Assembly (NCBI GenBank): GCA_900548585.1
Contig: URLI01000040.1
Span: 1-18,380 of the forward strand
DNA from: an uncultured Prevotella sp.
Lineage (GTDB): Bacteria > Bacteroidota > Bacteroidia > Bacteroidales > Bacteroidaceae
Reading direction: 5' to 3'
DNA: 18,380 bases
Below are positions 7,500 through 15,243 of this stretch, piece after piece (positions within the stretch are counted from its first letter, which is position 1; each line of letters opens with the position of its first letter). The notes beneath the pieces were generated by a model that ran no database searches, was not told where the DNA came from, and saw only the letters and a program-made list of their open reading frames with translations. Position numbers and translations under genes: made by a program.

Positions 7500-9428
7500 T
7501 CAATCCTGTGGCGCGCCCCTCAGCGACGCCTCTTCGATTCTCCTCGTTATGTTTCCATTTGTGCGCTTTATGGCGCGCAGGTCGCGGTAGAGCCGCAGCC
7601 TGAAGCGGCACATCCTTATATATAGTATGATGCCGATCGGGAAGAAGAGCGCCGCCATGACGTTCTTCCATTTCCTCTCGAATGGCCGTGTGTGCGCGGC
7701 GAGCGAAATCACGGGATAGTTGTTGAGTTCCGTCAGTATCACCCTGTCGCGCGTGTTCGAGAGGTCATCGATCACGTTTTCCAACCGCTCCCCTATGTTC
7801 CTTATGGCATTGTCCGGCTCGTATCTGAAGAACACCTTCACCGGGTTTGGCATACTTATCAGCCTGTGCTCGCTGGCATACGCCGTTATCTCGCGGCTTA
7901 TCGCGTCAAGCGAGCCACTGCTCCCGGCATAGTCCGGGGAGTTTATTATCACTTCCTTCCTTGTTATGTTGCGCTTGACGCGCATGCCGAGCAGCCGCAT
8001 CGCCACTCCTCGGTAGGCATCGACGTTGAACACCACCGAGTCGTTGTTGGCCTTGTATGTGAAGAACACCGCGAGCGGGGTAAGAACCGCCGGGGCGATT
8101 CCCTTGCCGAACCACACCGCCCACATCCCTCCGCGTGCCATGCGGTATCCGGTGTTGTCGAAGATGTAGTAGATGATGAACACCAGCACGGAGATTATGA
8201 CCGGAACGCCGAGCCCTCCCTTGCGGATAATCGCGCCGAGCGGCGCGCCGATGAAGAAGAATATCAGGCACGACAGCGCCAGCGTGAACTTGTTTATCGC
8301 CTCTATCCTGTGCTGCCTGATGAGCCTGTCGCCGTCTGACGTCACCATCGCGCGGAAGTCTGTCTCCGCCAACTCCGACTGCACGCTCATCATGGCATTG
8401 TTCACTGCCTCGAGTTTCTTGTCCGCCGGCATCCTTGAGAACACCGTGTCTATGTCGAACGATTTCGTACCCGCCATCTTCCTTGCCCTGTTCATGTCGG
8501 CCATCCTGCCGGCCGGCGTGTTCCCCACGCGCCACATCGTCATCGTGAGCGCGCGGTAGTTCTCCCTGCCGATGCTGTCGTAGGTGCGGTTCAGCGAGTC
8601 GAGGTCGTGGCTTATCCTGGCCAGGCTCTTGCCCCTGGCGTTGTTCGAGAGCGCGCTCGCGTCGGCAAGGTTGAAGTCGGAGTCAAAGTCTATCACTATC
8701 CTCTTCCTCGTGAATGTCTCGCGCCTGTACGGCACGCTGGCATTCTCGGACAGTTCCGAGTTCTTGATGTTCTCGAACCACTCGCCGCTCCACAGGTTCA
8801 GCACGAGGTGCTTCTTCTCGGCCGTTGACTGCAGCATCCCCGAGTCGGCAAGTATTATCGCCGCGTCGTCGAAACTGTCGGTCATGCGGTAAATCATTAT
8901 CCCGTAAAGTTTCCCGGTGCCAGCGTCTTTCCTCTGCACATAAAGGTTGCTGCCCGGTATGCCGTCATAGAACACTCCCTCGGGTATTTCCAGCTCGGGG
9001 CTCTTCTGCTTCATCGACAGCAGCAGCTGGGCGAACGACATGTTTGCACTCGGCGCGACGACATTCTGGAAGTAGAGCGAGGTCATGGCTATGGCCACCA
9101 CTATCACTGTGAGCGGGCGCATCGACTGCAGGAGCGATATACCGGCAGCCTTGATGGCGGTCAGCTCCGAACTCTCGCCGAGGTTGCCGAACGTGATGAG
9201 CGACGAGAGCAGTATCGCCAGCGGCAGAGCCTGCGGCACGAGCATCAGGCTCATATACCAGAAGAACTGCGCCAGCACGTCAACCGTAAGGCCCTTTCCG
9301 ATGAGCTTGTCGATGTATTGCCACAGGAACTGCATCATAAGCACAAACTGGCTTATGAAGAAAGTGCCGACAAAGAGCATCATGAATTGCCGGGCGATGA
9401 ACGTGTCGAGCTTCTTTACTACTGCCAT
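7500..9428 (-). CDS. lptG: LptF/LptG (YjgP/YjgQ) family permease for lipopolysaccharide export
   Basis: LptF/LptG permeases pair with the ATPase LptB to extract LPS from the inner membrane and pass it to the periplasmic bridge. The product has 642 residues. Three N-terminal helices (about 14-34, 56-80, 104-124) enclose the cytoplasmic coupling helix, with SSELTAIKAAGISLLQSMRP at 86-105. A periplasmic beta-jellyroll domain covers about 130-375. Three more helices follow (about 380-402, 406-424, 440-458). The C-terminal ~180 residues extend past the E. coli proteins (about 360 residues) and include a hydrophobic segment (589-605) followed by Arg-rich RFRLRLYRDLRAIKR. I recall similar long forms in other Bacteroidota. 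Whether it serves as LptF or LptG cannot be told, since both halves may be encoded elsewhere. The start is fixed by MAVVKKLDTFIARQF before helix 1. A consensus promoter ends 8 bases before the ATG. Confidence 0.92.
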   Translation of the reverse strand: MAVVKKLDTFIARQFMMLFVGTFFISQFVLMMQFLWQYIDKLIGKGLTVDVLAQFFWYMSLMLVPQALPLAILLSSLITFGNLGESSELTAIKAAGISLLQSMRPLTVIVVAIAMTSLYFQNVVAPSANMSFAQLLLSMKQKSPELEIPEGVFYDGIPGSNLYVQRKDAGTGKLYGIMIYRMTDSFDDAAIILADSGMLQSTAEKKHLVLNLWSGEWFENIKNSELSENASVPYRRETFTRKRIVIDFDSDFNLADASALSNNARGKSLARISHDLDSLNRTYDSIGRENYRALTMTMWRVGNTPAGRMADMNRARKMAGTKSFDIDTVFSRMPADKKLEAVNNAMMSVQSELAETDFRAMVTSDGDRLIRQHRIEAINKFTLALSCLIFFFIGAPLGAIIRKGGLGVPVIISVLVFIIYYIFDNTGYRMARGGMWAVWFGKGIAPAVLTPLAVFFTYKANNDSVVFNVDAYRGVAMRLLGMRVKRNITRKEVIINSPDYAGSSGSLDAISREITAYASEHRLISMPNPVKVFFRYEPDNAIRNIGERLENVIDDLSNTRDRVILTELNNYPVISLAAHTRPFERKWKNVMAALFFPIGIILYIRMCRFRLRLYRDLRAIKRTNGNITRRIEEASLRGAPQD

Positions 9429-9436
9429 TCCGCCTG

Positions 9437-9467
9437 CAAAGGTAGTTTAAAATGAGCGTAAGACAAA
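9437..9467 (-). promoter_or_regulatory. Consensus promoter of lptG-ribBA, nearly leaderless
   Basis: On the minus strand a -33 TTTG (9464-9467) is followed after 19 bases by the -7 box TACCTTTG (9437-9444). Only eight bases separate the -7 box from the lptG ATG at 9428. The transcript should begin within a few bases of the start codon, so lptG translation from this promoter would be leaderless or nearly so. Read-through from the START gene upstream could give a longer leader. Confidence 0.75.
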
Positions 9468-9489
9468 ATTATTTCATCCAAAAAGGAAA

Positions 9490-9882
9490 TCACACCCCGG
9501 CGGCATGGCGCAGCCTCTCGAAGTTCGCCTCCCAGACCGAGCCGAGCCACTCCTCGTCGCCGTCATACGCGAAGTCGGTAACCTTCAGGACATAGTCACC
9601 AGTCACGTCGCAACGCTCCATCCTTATTTCAACGAAACCCTCAGCGTCGTCCTCCCACACCCACCGCAGGTGGCTCATCGCGCGCTCACCGGTTATCCTC
9701 GCCCTCCTTTTCTCGTGGTGCCGCTCCGGGCAGCCCCAGGTCAGCTCCATCACGTCGCCTTTCCTTTCCACACCGTCGGCAATCCATTTCGCGAGCCCCT
9801 CGGGGGTGCCTGTCAACGACCATATTATTTTCCCCGAACGGGACCGCAGCTCGCGCTCAAAAATGAATTTCTTCTTGTTCAT
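9490..9882 (-). CDS. START-like domain protein (Bacteroidota START_2 type)
   Basis: The product has 130 residues with no signal peptide, so it is cytosolic. The whole chain resembles the START/SRPBCC-like family of Bacteroidota related to AHSA1: FERELRSRSGKIIWSLTGTP at the N-terminus, PEGLAKWIADGV (27-38), the strand pair HLRWVWEDD and EGFVEIRMER (71-90), and VTDFA (101-105). It closes in the long C-terminal helix (about 111-128) that normally caps the hydrophobic pocket. Such folds bind lipids or other hydrophobic ligands, or act with chaperones; the ligand here is unknown. I chose the ATG of MNKKKF because the promoter at 9921-9951 would start RNA near 9914. The longer frame to 9963 would begin upstream of the promoter, and the ATG near 9906 would leave almost no leader. 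It lies upstream of lptG on the same strand, 61 bases away. Confidence 0.8.
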   Translation of the reverse strand: MNKKKFIFERELRSRSGKIIWSLTGTPEGLAKWIADGVERKGDVMELTWGCPERHHEKRRARITGERAMSHLRWVWEDDAEGFVEIRMERCDVTGDYVLKVTDFAYDGDEEWLGSVWEANFERLRHAAGV

Positions 9883-9920
9883 CCGATTTATAGTTTGTCC
9901 TCCCATGTCGTTTCGCGTTG

Positions 9921-9951
9921 CAAATATAACAAAAAAAGGTGCGGGTTCAAA
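9921..9951 (-). promoter_or_regulatory. Consensus promoter of the START-like gene
   Basis: The minus strand has -33 TTTG (9948-9951), a 19-base spacer and -7 TATATTTG (9921-9928). RNA would start near 9914 and give a leader of about 32 bases before the ATG at 9882. It is divergent from the tRNA promoter, with 17 bases between the two -33 boxes. Confidence 0.8.
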
Positions 9952-9968
9952 ATAAAACACCAAATAAT

Positions 9969-9999
9969 TTTGGATATTAACAATATTGTATTACCTTTG
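9969..9999 (+). promoter_or_regulatory. Consensus promoter of the tRNA-CAU gene
   Basis: The plus strand has -33 TTTG (9969-9972), a 19-base spacer and -7 TACCTTTG (9992-9999). RNA would start near 10005, about 13 bases before the mature tRNA 5' end, a short leader suitable for RNase P processing. It is one of the best promoter matches in the window. Confidence 0.85.
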
Positions 10000-10018
10000 C
10001 ACCCGCTAACAAGGAGAT

Positions 10019-10092
10019 GGCGAGATAGCTCAGCTGGTTAGAGCGTCGGATTCATAATCCGGAGGTCGTGGGATCGTGACCCACTCTCGCTA
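10019..10092 (+). tRNA. tRNA-Met (CAU anticodon), probably elongator
   Basis: The 74-base gene folds as a full cloverleaf. The acceptor stem is GGCGAGA with TCTCGCT (one G-U at 1-72). The D arm is GCTC/GAGC with an AGCTGGTTA loop. The anticodon arm is TCGGA/TCCGG around TTCATAA, with anticodon CAU at 10053-10055. The T arm is GTGGG/CCCAC. The discriminator is A (10092), and CCA is not encoded. The anticodon stem lacks the three G-C pairs of an initiator, and pair 1-72 is not the initiator mismatch, so this is elongator Met. Ile2 (lysidine-modified CAU) cannot be fully excluded. The T-loop reads ATCGTGA instead of the usual TTCRANN: positions 54 and 58 are swapped from T-A to A-T, while T55, C56 and G57 stay. 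The gene has its own promoter and terminator. Confidence 0.93.
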
Positions 10093-10109
10093 CTTTAACG
10101 CCGCATACC

Positions 10110-10140
10110 GGGGGTTGCCGCATGGCAACCCCCTTTTCTT
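10110..10140 (+). terminator. Intrinsic terminator of the tRNA gene
   Basis: A perfect 10-bp stem GGGGGTTGCC/GGCAACCCCC (10110-10119 and 10124-10133) with a GCAT tetraloop is followed by TTTTCTT. It lies 18 bases after the tRNA 3' end. The match is close to textbook for termination of plus-strand transcription. Confidence 0.92.
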
Positions 10141-10157
10141 GCACCTGCGCGCCGCCA

Positions 10158-10198
10158 CCGCGCCGCCCGCATGGAGAGGCGGCGCGGGGCCGTTTTTT
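10158..10198 (+). terminator. Second GC-rich hairpin with T-run, possible backup terminator
   Basis: Arms CCGCGCCGCC (10158-10167) and GGCGGCGCGG (10178-10187) pair perfectly over 10 bp with a 10-base loop. Six T follow at 10193-10198, but only after a 5-base spacer, so termination may be weaker than at the first hairpin. It may insulate the SusC operon from tRNA transcription. Confidence 0.55.
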
Positions 10199-10235
10199 GC
10201 TTTTGCAATAAAAAATCATTAATTTTATAAAACTC

Positions 10236-10285
10236 GCCGCAGGTCATCGCCATATATATATAATATAAGGTATGGCGGATGCGGC
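10236..10285. repeat. Imperfect inverted repeat with AT-rich loop upstream of susC
   Basis: The arms CATCGCCATA (10245-10254) and TATGGCG-G-ATG (10271-10281) pair over 10 bp with one bulged G. GCCGCA (10236-10241) can also pair with TGCGGC (10280-10285). The 16-base loop is almost pure A/T. No T-run follows, so it is not a terminator. It lies about 145 bases upstream of the susC -33 box and could be a protein-binding site, a small RNA element or a relic. The remaining sequence to 10428 is AT-rich and shows no gene. Confidence 0.45.
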
Positions 10286-10428
10286 CGTTCCTGCATGTTT
10301 TGCGGATAAAACATTGCTTTTGCGAGCGTAGCCCACCCCGTTTTTAATTAATTTTTTCTATTCCAAGCAACTTTTTTCTTACTTTTTGAGTGTTTTTTAG
10401 TTAAAACCATAACTTTTCTTTTAAAAAG

Positions 10429-10460
10429 TTTGGAGAAAATCGATATTTTTCTTACTTTTG
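10429..10460 (+). promoter_or_regulatory. Consensus promoter of the susC-susD operon
   Basis: A -33 TTTG (10429-10432) is followed after 20 bases by -7 TACTTTTG (10453-10460). The start would be near 10467, giving a leader of about 40 bases before the susC ATG. No regulator gene is in the window. The full match to the primary-sigma consensus suggests substantial basal expression rather than strict activator dependence. Confidence 0.82.
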
Positions 10461-10506
10461 GGGGTGTTAATCTAAATTATTATTCCAATTAAAGACAAGA
10501 CTGTTT

Positions 10507-13500
10507 ATGGTAAAAAAACTAACATTGATGTTTGCCTGCCTGTTCCTAAGTATGGGAATGGCGATGGCTCAAACTCAAGCTTCCGGAACTGTCATCAGTT
10601 CCGAAGACGGTCAGCCTGTCATTGGTGCCACTGTAATGCTCGTAGGTTCTTCTAGCAATGGTACCATGACCGATTATGACGGTAAGTTCACATTGTCTGT
10701 TCCAGCTAATGCCAAACTTCGCATTTCTTCCGTTGGGATGAAGACACGCGAGGTCACCGCAGGCCGGGACATGAAAGTGGTCCTCGATCCGGAGGACACA
10801 GCACTCGACGAGGTCGTCGTGACGGCCTTGGGTATCAAACGCTCGGCAAAGGCACTGGGATTCTCTGCCACAGCCGTGAAGGGAGAAGACATTGCCGCAG
10901 CCCGCACAAACGACATCATGTCGAGCCTGCAGGGCAAGGTCGCAGGTCTTCAGATCTCAAACTCATCTTCCGACCCAGGCTCATCAAAGTCGGTCATCGT
11001 GCGCGGCGTGAGCTCCCTCAGCGGGAACAACCAGCCGCTGTACGTCATCGACGGTGTGCCATTGACCAACACCGCGACGTTCAGCGACAAATTCCTTGAC
11101 AAGGGCTTCGACTTCGGTAACGGCGCAAGCGCCGTCAACCCGGACGACGTTGAGAGCATGACAATCCTGAAGGGCGCAGCCGCAACCGCACTCTACGGCA
11201 GCCGCGCCGCAAACGGCGTCATCCTCATCACGACGAAATCCGGCGCAAAGCAGAAGAAAGGACTCGGAATAGAGTACAACGGCGGCCTCCAGTGGGAGAC
11301 ATTGCTCCGACTGCCGCAGATGCAGAACGATTTCGGTATGGGATGGGACGGCGAGAAGACCGACATCGAGAACGGATCATGGGGACCCGCCTTCGACGGC
11401 TCGACGCTGCGCTACGGAAACGTTTATGACTACTCGCAGAAAATGAAGTCGTATGTGCCGATGAAAAACAACATACGCGACTTCTTCGACACCGGTTTCC
11501 GCTACAACAACAGCATATCGTTCAACGGCGCGACAGACGTAAGCACGTTCTTCGTCAGCCTCTCGCAGATAAGCCAGGACGGTATCATCCCGACAGACGC
11601 CGACAGCTACAACAAGTACACATTCTCAGCGCGCGGAAGCCACAAGATCAACAACTTCACTTTCAGCACGTCGCTCAACTACGCTTACCAGCGCAACAAT
11701 TTCGTATCAACCGGACAGGGCGCAGGCTCGATGTACAACAACATCATGCAGACGCCGCGCGACATAAGCATCGTGGAGCTCAAGGATCTCGACGACCCGT
11801 TCAACAGCCCGGGATACTACTACACACCCTACGGCGTGACAAACCCGTACTATATCCTCAACAACTACAAGAACGAGTACGAGTCGGAGCGCTTCTACGG
11901 CAAACTGCAACTCGACTACGACTTCCTGAAGTACTTCAAGATGACCTACCGCTTCGGTCTCGACACCAGCACAGGCCACCAGGACACTGGCGCACCAAAC
12001 CTCTCGGCAATCTACAATGGAACGCCGAACTGGGCTGACGCGCTGAAGAGCATGACGGGATATTACCAGCAGAACACGACGCGCCGCCGCGAAATCAACC
12101 AGGACCTCATGTTTACGTTCGACAAAGACCTCATCGAGGACCTGCATCTCAACGCTCTCGTCGGATTCAACGGCAACGAGCGCACATACTCAATACTCCA
12201 GGCCGGCGTGACCAACCTCACAATACCGACATGGTTCAACCTTGGCAACTCCGCCGAGAAACCGGAAATCTACACCTACAGCGAGAAACGCAGGCTGATG
12301 GGTGTGTTCGGACAGGCAGAACTCGCATACAGGAACATGCTCTACCTCACGCTAACGGCACGCAACGACTGGTCGTCAACGCTGCCAAAGGAAAACCGCT
12401 CGTTCTTCTACCCAGGCGTGACAGCAAGCTGGATCTTCTCGGAACTGCTGAACGACGACATGAAGAAAATCATAAGCTACGCCAAGTTCCGCGCCGCATG
12501 GGGAAAGACCGGTAACGACGCAAAACCGTACATGACGGGACTCGTGTTCGTGCAGTCGGCAGCAAACTCAAGCGGATGGGCATCAAGTGAGTTCCCGTTC
12601 ACAAACGGCAGCTGGAACGCATACACGCTCAGCAACCTGCTCGGAAGCAAGACACTCAGCCCGGAGATGACGACGGAGACCGAGGTCGGGCTCAACATGA
12701 TGTTCCTGGAGAACCGCATCGGCTTCGACCTCGCATTCTACAACAGGGAGTCTGACAAGCAGATATTCTCGCTCGACATGGACCCGGCAACAGGCTTCGG
12801 CGCACAGAACATCAACCTCGGAAAGATACGCAACCGGGGTATCGAGCTGATGATAAACGCCACACCGGTCAAGGTGAAGGACTTCGCATGGGACATCACA
12901 TGGAACTACACCAAGAACTGGAGCAAGGTGGTCAGCCTGCCGGAGTCTCTCGGCGGAAGCACGTTGATATGGGGATTCAATGGCGGCACAGGACTCTATG
13001 CCGAGACCGGCAAGGAGCTCGGACTGTTCAAGGCATACGTTCCGCTGCGCGACGACAAGGGACACATCGTTGTTGACAACCACGGACGTCCGGTGGCAGA
13101 CCCAGACCAGAAGGTCATTGGCAGCATGAACTACAAGTACCAGATGGGCTTCAACAACACGTTCCGCTACAAGGGCATCGCGCTCTCAGTCGACATTGAT
13201 GTCCGCAAGGGCGGCGTAATGTTCTCGCGCACCAAGAATATCAACTACTTCGTCGGCAACGCAATGCAGACAACGTTCAACAACCGTAACCCGTGGATAA
13301 TCCCTAACTCTGTCGTTGAGGTTGGAAAGGATGCAGACGGCAAGCCCGTGTATGCAGAAAACACCACACCGCTCGACGCAACGAACATCAGCGGATACTG
13401 GGACAAGGGCGGCGACGACCTCGACGCGGCATTCCTCATTGACAAATCGTATGTCAAACTGCGCTCCGTTGTACTCAGCTGGGACATGCCGACCAAGTGG

Positions 13501-13695
13501 TTCGCACGCACGTTCCTCGCAGGTGTCAGACTGTCGTTCTTCGGCAACAACCTGCTGCTGTGGACTCCTTCGGAGAACACGTTCATCGATCCGGAGCTCA
13601 CCTCTTTCGGCAACGACCTGCAGGGTAACTTCGGAGAGTATTCAGCAAACCCAAGCTCACGCAAGTTTGGCTTCAACGTAACCGTGAAATTCTAA
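10507..13695 (+). CDS. susC: SusC/RagA-family TonB-dependent outer-membrane transporter
   Basis: This is a 1062-residue outer-membrane barrel that imports nutrients with energy from TonB. A signal peptide (1-21, cleavage after AMA before Gln) comes first. A carboxypeptidase-regulatory-like beta domain follows (about 26-94, GTVISSEDGQPVIGATVML), which is typical of the SusC family. A TonB-box-like DEVVVTALG is at 101-109. The plug (about 112-245) contains LQGKVAGLQIS, VRGVSSL, PLYVIDGVPL and LKGAAATALYGSRAANGVI. The barrel ends in FGFNVTVKF with the terminal aromatic residue needed for outer-membrane insertion. Length and order are complete. It is the first gene of a four-gene operon with susD 19 bases downstream. 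Substrate cannot be read directly; the partner set favours peptides. The gene name is used for the family, not for starch. Confidence 0.95.
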   Translation: MVKKLTLMFACLFLSMGMAMAQTQASGTVISSEDGQPVIGATVMLVGSSSNGTMTDYDGKFTLSVPANAKLRISSVGMKTREVTAGRDMKVVLDPEDTALDEVVVTALGIKRSAKALGFSATAVKGEDIAAARTNDIMSSLQGKVAGLQISNSSSDPGSSKSVIVRGVSSLSGNNQPLYVIDGVPLTNTATFSDKFLDKGFDFGNGASAVNPDDVESMTILKGAAATALYGSRAANGVILITTKSGAKQKKGLGIEYNGGLQWETLLRLPQMQNDFGMGWDGEKTDIENGSWGPAFDGSTLRYGNVYDYSQKMKSYVPMKNNIRDFFDTGFRYNNSISFNGATDVSTFFVSLSQISQDGIIPTDADSYNKYTFSARGSHKINNFTFSTSLNYAYQRNNFVSTGQGAGSMYNNIMQTPRDISIVELKDLDDPFNSPGYYYTPYGVTNPYYILNNYKNEYESERFYGKLQLDYDFLKYFKMTYRFGLDTSTGHQDTGAPNLSAIYNGTPNWADALKSMTGYYQQNTTRRREINQDLMFTFDKDLIEDLHLNALVGFNGNERTYSILQAGVTNLTIPTWFNLGNSAEKPEIYTYSEKRRLMGVFGQAELAYRNMLYLTLTARNDWSSTLPKENRSFFYPGVTASWIFSELLNDDMKKIISYAKFRAAWGKTGNDAKPYMTGLVFVQSAANSSGWASSEFPFTNGSWNAYTLSNLLGSKTLSPEMTTETEVGLNMMFLENRIGFDLAFYNRESDKQIFSLDMDPATGFGAQNINLGKIRNRGIELMINATPVKVKDFAWDITWNYTKNWSKVVSLPESLGGSTLIWGFNGGTGLYAETGKELGLFKAYVPLRDDKGHIVVDNHGRPVADPDQKVIGSMNYKYQMGFNNTFRYKGIALSVDIDVRKGGVMFSRTKNINYFVGNAMQTTFNNRNPWIIPNSVVEVGKDADGKPVYAENTTPLDATNISGYWDKGGDDLDAAFLIDKSYVKLRSVVLSWDMPTKWFARTFLAGVRLSFFGNNLLLWTPSENTFIDPELTSFGNDLQGNFGEYSANPSSRKFGFNVTVKF

Positions 13696-13714
13696 AAGAA
13701 CAGGAGATTACTAT

Positions 13715-15208
13715 ATGAAAAAAATATTATTATATTCAACTGCGGGCCTGCTTATGCTCTCGAGTTGCGCATTAAACATAAACGACGACCCGAACAACGC
13801 AACTGGAGGCGACGTGACTGCAGACCTCGTGCTGCCGTCGGCAGAGAACTACATCGCTGATGCGCTCGGCGACCAGATGTTCAACTATGCTGGCTTCTTC
13901 GCACAGTATTTCGAACAGCGCCCGGAGGCAAACCAGTACAACGACCTTGCCGAGCTGAACCTTAACGAGAGCAGCAACCTCATCGACCGCTGCTACCGCA
14001 ACATCTACTCAGGAGCGCTTGCCGACATAGACGACATACTCTCAAAGACAGACAACACCGCAGACGTGTTTGTGTGCAAGGTGCTGAGAGCATGGGGATA
14101 CCAGCTGCTCGTTGACAACTTCAGCGACGCGCCATACACCGAGGCGATCAAGGGTGGCAGCGTGCCGACACCGAAATGGGACGACGGCAAGACCATCTTC
14201 GAGGGCGTGCTCGCAGAAATGAACGAGGCAGAGGCTAACGTCGGAGTGGCAAACATCACCATGAAAGACCCAATGCTCAAAGGCAACATCAACGCATGGA
14301 AAGGCTTCGCAAACGCACTGCGCCTGCGCATATACCTCCGCATGATTGATGCAGGCATCGACGCCGCAGCATACACCGACAAGGCTAAGGCTCTGGTAAA
14401 TGAGAACAAGTTCTTCGAAGGGGATGTCAACTTCAACGTTTACTCAAACGCCGAAGGCCAGTACAACCCGTGGTATGGATCAGTGTTCCGCCTGAAGACG
14501 CTCAACCATGTTGCGGCGCATCCAATCGTAAGCTACTACAAGGCTACGGGTGACCCGCGCATCGAGTACGGCATGAAGAAAAACACCAAGGACAACGAAT
14601 TCGTAGGGCAGCTCCCGGGCGCAAAGACGCGAATGAAAGAATGGAGCGGCGAGGCATGGAAGAACGCGAACGTCAGCGCGATAAACTCCGACATAATGAC
14701 CGCAGAGCCAATCAGCATTTTCAGCCAGAGCGAGCTCCAGTTCCTCATCGCAGAGGTGCAGCTGCGCTTCAACAAGAATTCCGCAGCAGCCAAGGACGCA
14801 TACGAGAAAGGCGTGAGAGCCGACTTCGCATCGCGAGGCATGGCTGACAAGGCCATCGATTTCCTGAGCAAAGACAATGTGATGTTCGACATACAAAACA
14901 CCGACGAGGCAAAGCTCAACCTCATATACATGCAGAAATGGGTGGCGTTCTTCATGAGGAACCACATGGAGGCTTGGTCTGAGATCCGCCGCACCGACGT
15001 GCCGAAACTCTCTTCGCTCACCGCAAAGGACATCTTCGACAAGAAAGATGGATACACCCCCGGAGAAATGATCGTCCCGGCAGTGAACCACATCCAGGCA
15101 GGCGGTCTTGCAAAGCGCACCCCCTATCCGGCACAGGCACGCCGTCTGAACAAGAAAACACCGGCAGAGAAGAAACTCAGCGACCCGGTATTCTGGGATG
15201 TTAAGTAA
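13715..15208 (+). CDS. susD: SusD/RagB-family surface lipoprotein (SusD-like_2 type)
   Basis: This is a 497-residue lid protein that binds substrate and closes over the SusC barrel. The lipoprotein signal ends at Cys18 (lipobox LSSC). The mature start NINDDPN matches the SusD-like_2 subfamily (PF12771) rather than classical SusD. The helical fold includes TPR-like pairs: the early segment near FNYAGFFAQYFEQ (61-73), VFVCKVLRAWGYQLLVDNFSDAPYTEA, and NINAWKGFANALRLRIYLRM (about 190-210). A C-terminal part holds SELQFLIAEVQLRF and MQKWVAFFMRNHMEAWSEIRRTDVP. A clear AGGAG ribosome site sits 8 bases before the ATG, uncommon in this phylum and a hint of strong translation. This subfamily is found in the BT2263 peptide-binding complex. 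No sequence motif shows sugar contacts. Substrate is unproven. Confidence 0.93.
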   Translation: MKKILLYSTAGLLMLSSCALNINDDPNNATGGDVTADLVLPSAENYIADALGDQMFNYAGFFAQYFEQRPEANQYNDLAELNLNESSNLIDRCYRNIYSGALADIDDILSKTDNTADVFVCKVLRAWGYQLLVDNFSDAPYTEAIKGGSVPTPKWDDGKTIFEGVLAEMNEAEANVGVANITMKDPMLKGNINAWKGFANALRLRIYLRMIDAGIDAAAYTDKAKALVNENKFFEGDVNFNVYSNAEGQYNPWYGSVFRLKTLNHVAAHPIVSYYKATGDPRIEYGMKKNTKDNEFVGQLPGAKTRMKEWSGEAWKNANVSAINSDIMTAEPISIFSQSELQFLIAEVQLRFNKNSAAAKDAYEKGVRADFASRGMADKAIDFLSKDNVMFDIQNTDEAKLNLIYMQKWVAFFMRNHMEAWSEIRRTDVPKLSSLTAKDIFDKKDGYTPGEMIVPAVNHIQAGGLAKRTPYPAQARRLNKKTPAEKKLSDPVFWDVK

Positions 15209-15243
15209 GTGAAATATTTTGTAACAACTTAAATGACAATACA

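Noticed and set aside
7474..7671. Upstream extension of ribBA into lptG
   Set aside because: The first 66 residues show no similarity to RibB and overlap the lptG coding sequence. The ATG at 7473 begins the family-typical segment.
6265..9428. FMN riboswitch control of ribBA
   Set aside because: The 26-base gap before ribBA is too short, and no riboswitch-like structure is seen upstream of lptG.
10019..10092. tRNA gene as an attachment site for an integrated island carrying the susC operon
   Set aside because: No repeat of the tRNA 3' end was found further along, no integrase is present, and the tRNA has its own terminator and promoter.
12583..13083. Long antisense ORF within susC (also others on opposite strands of exbD, ribBA and the hydrolase)
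   Set aside because: They mirror the codon pattern of strong sense genes, lack recognisable domains and have no promoters; they are shadows in GC-rich coding DNA.
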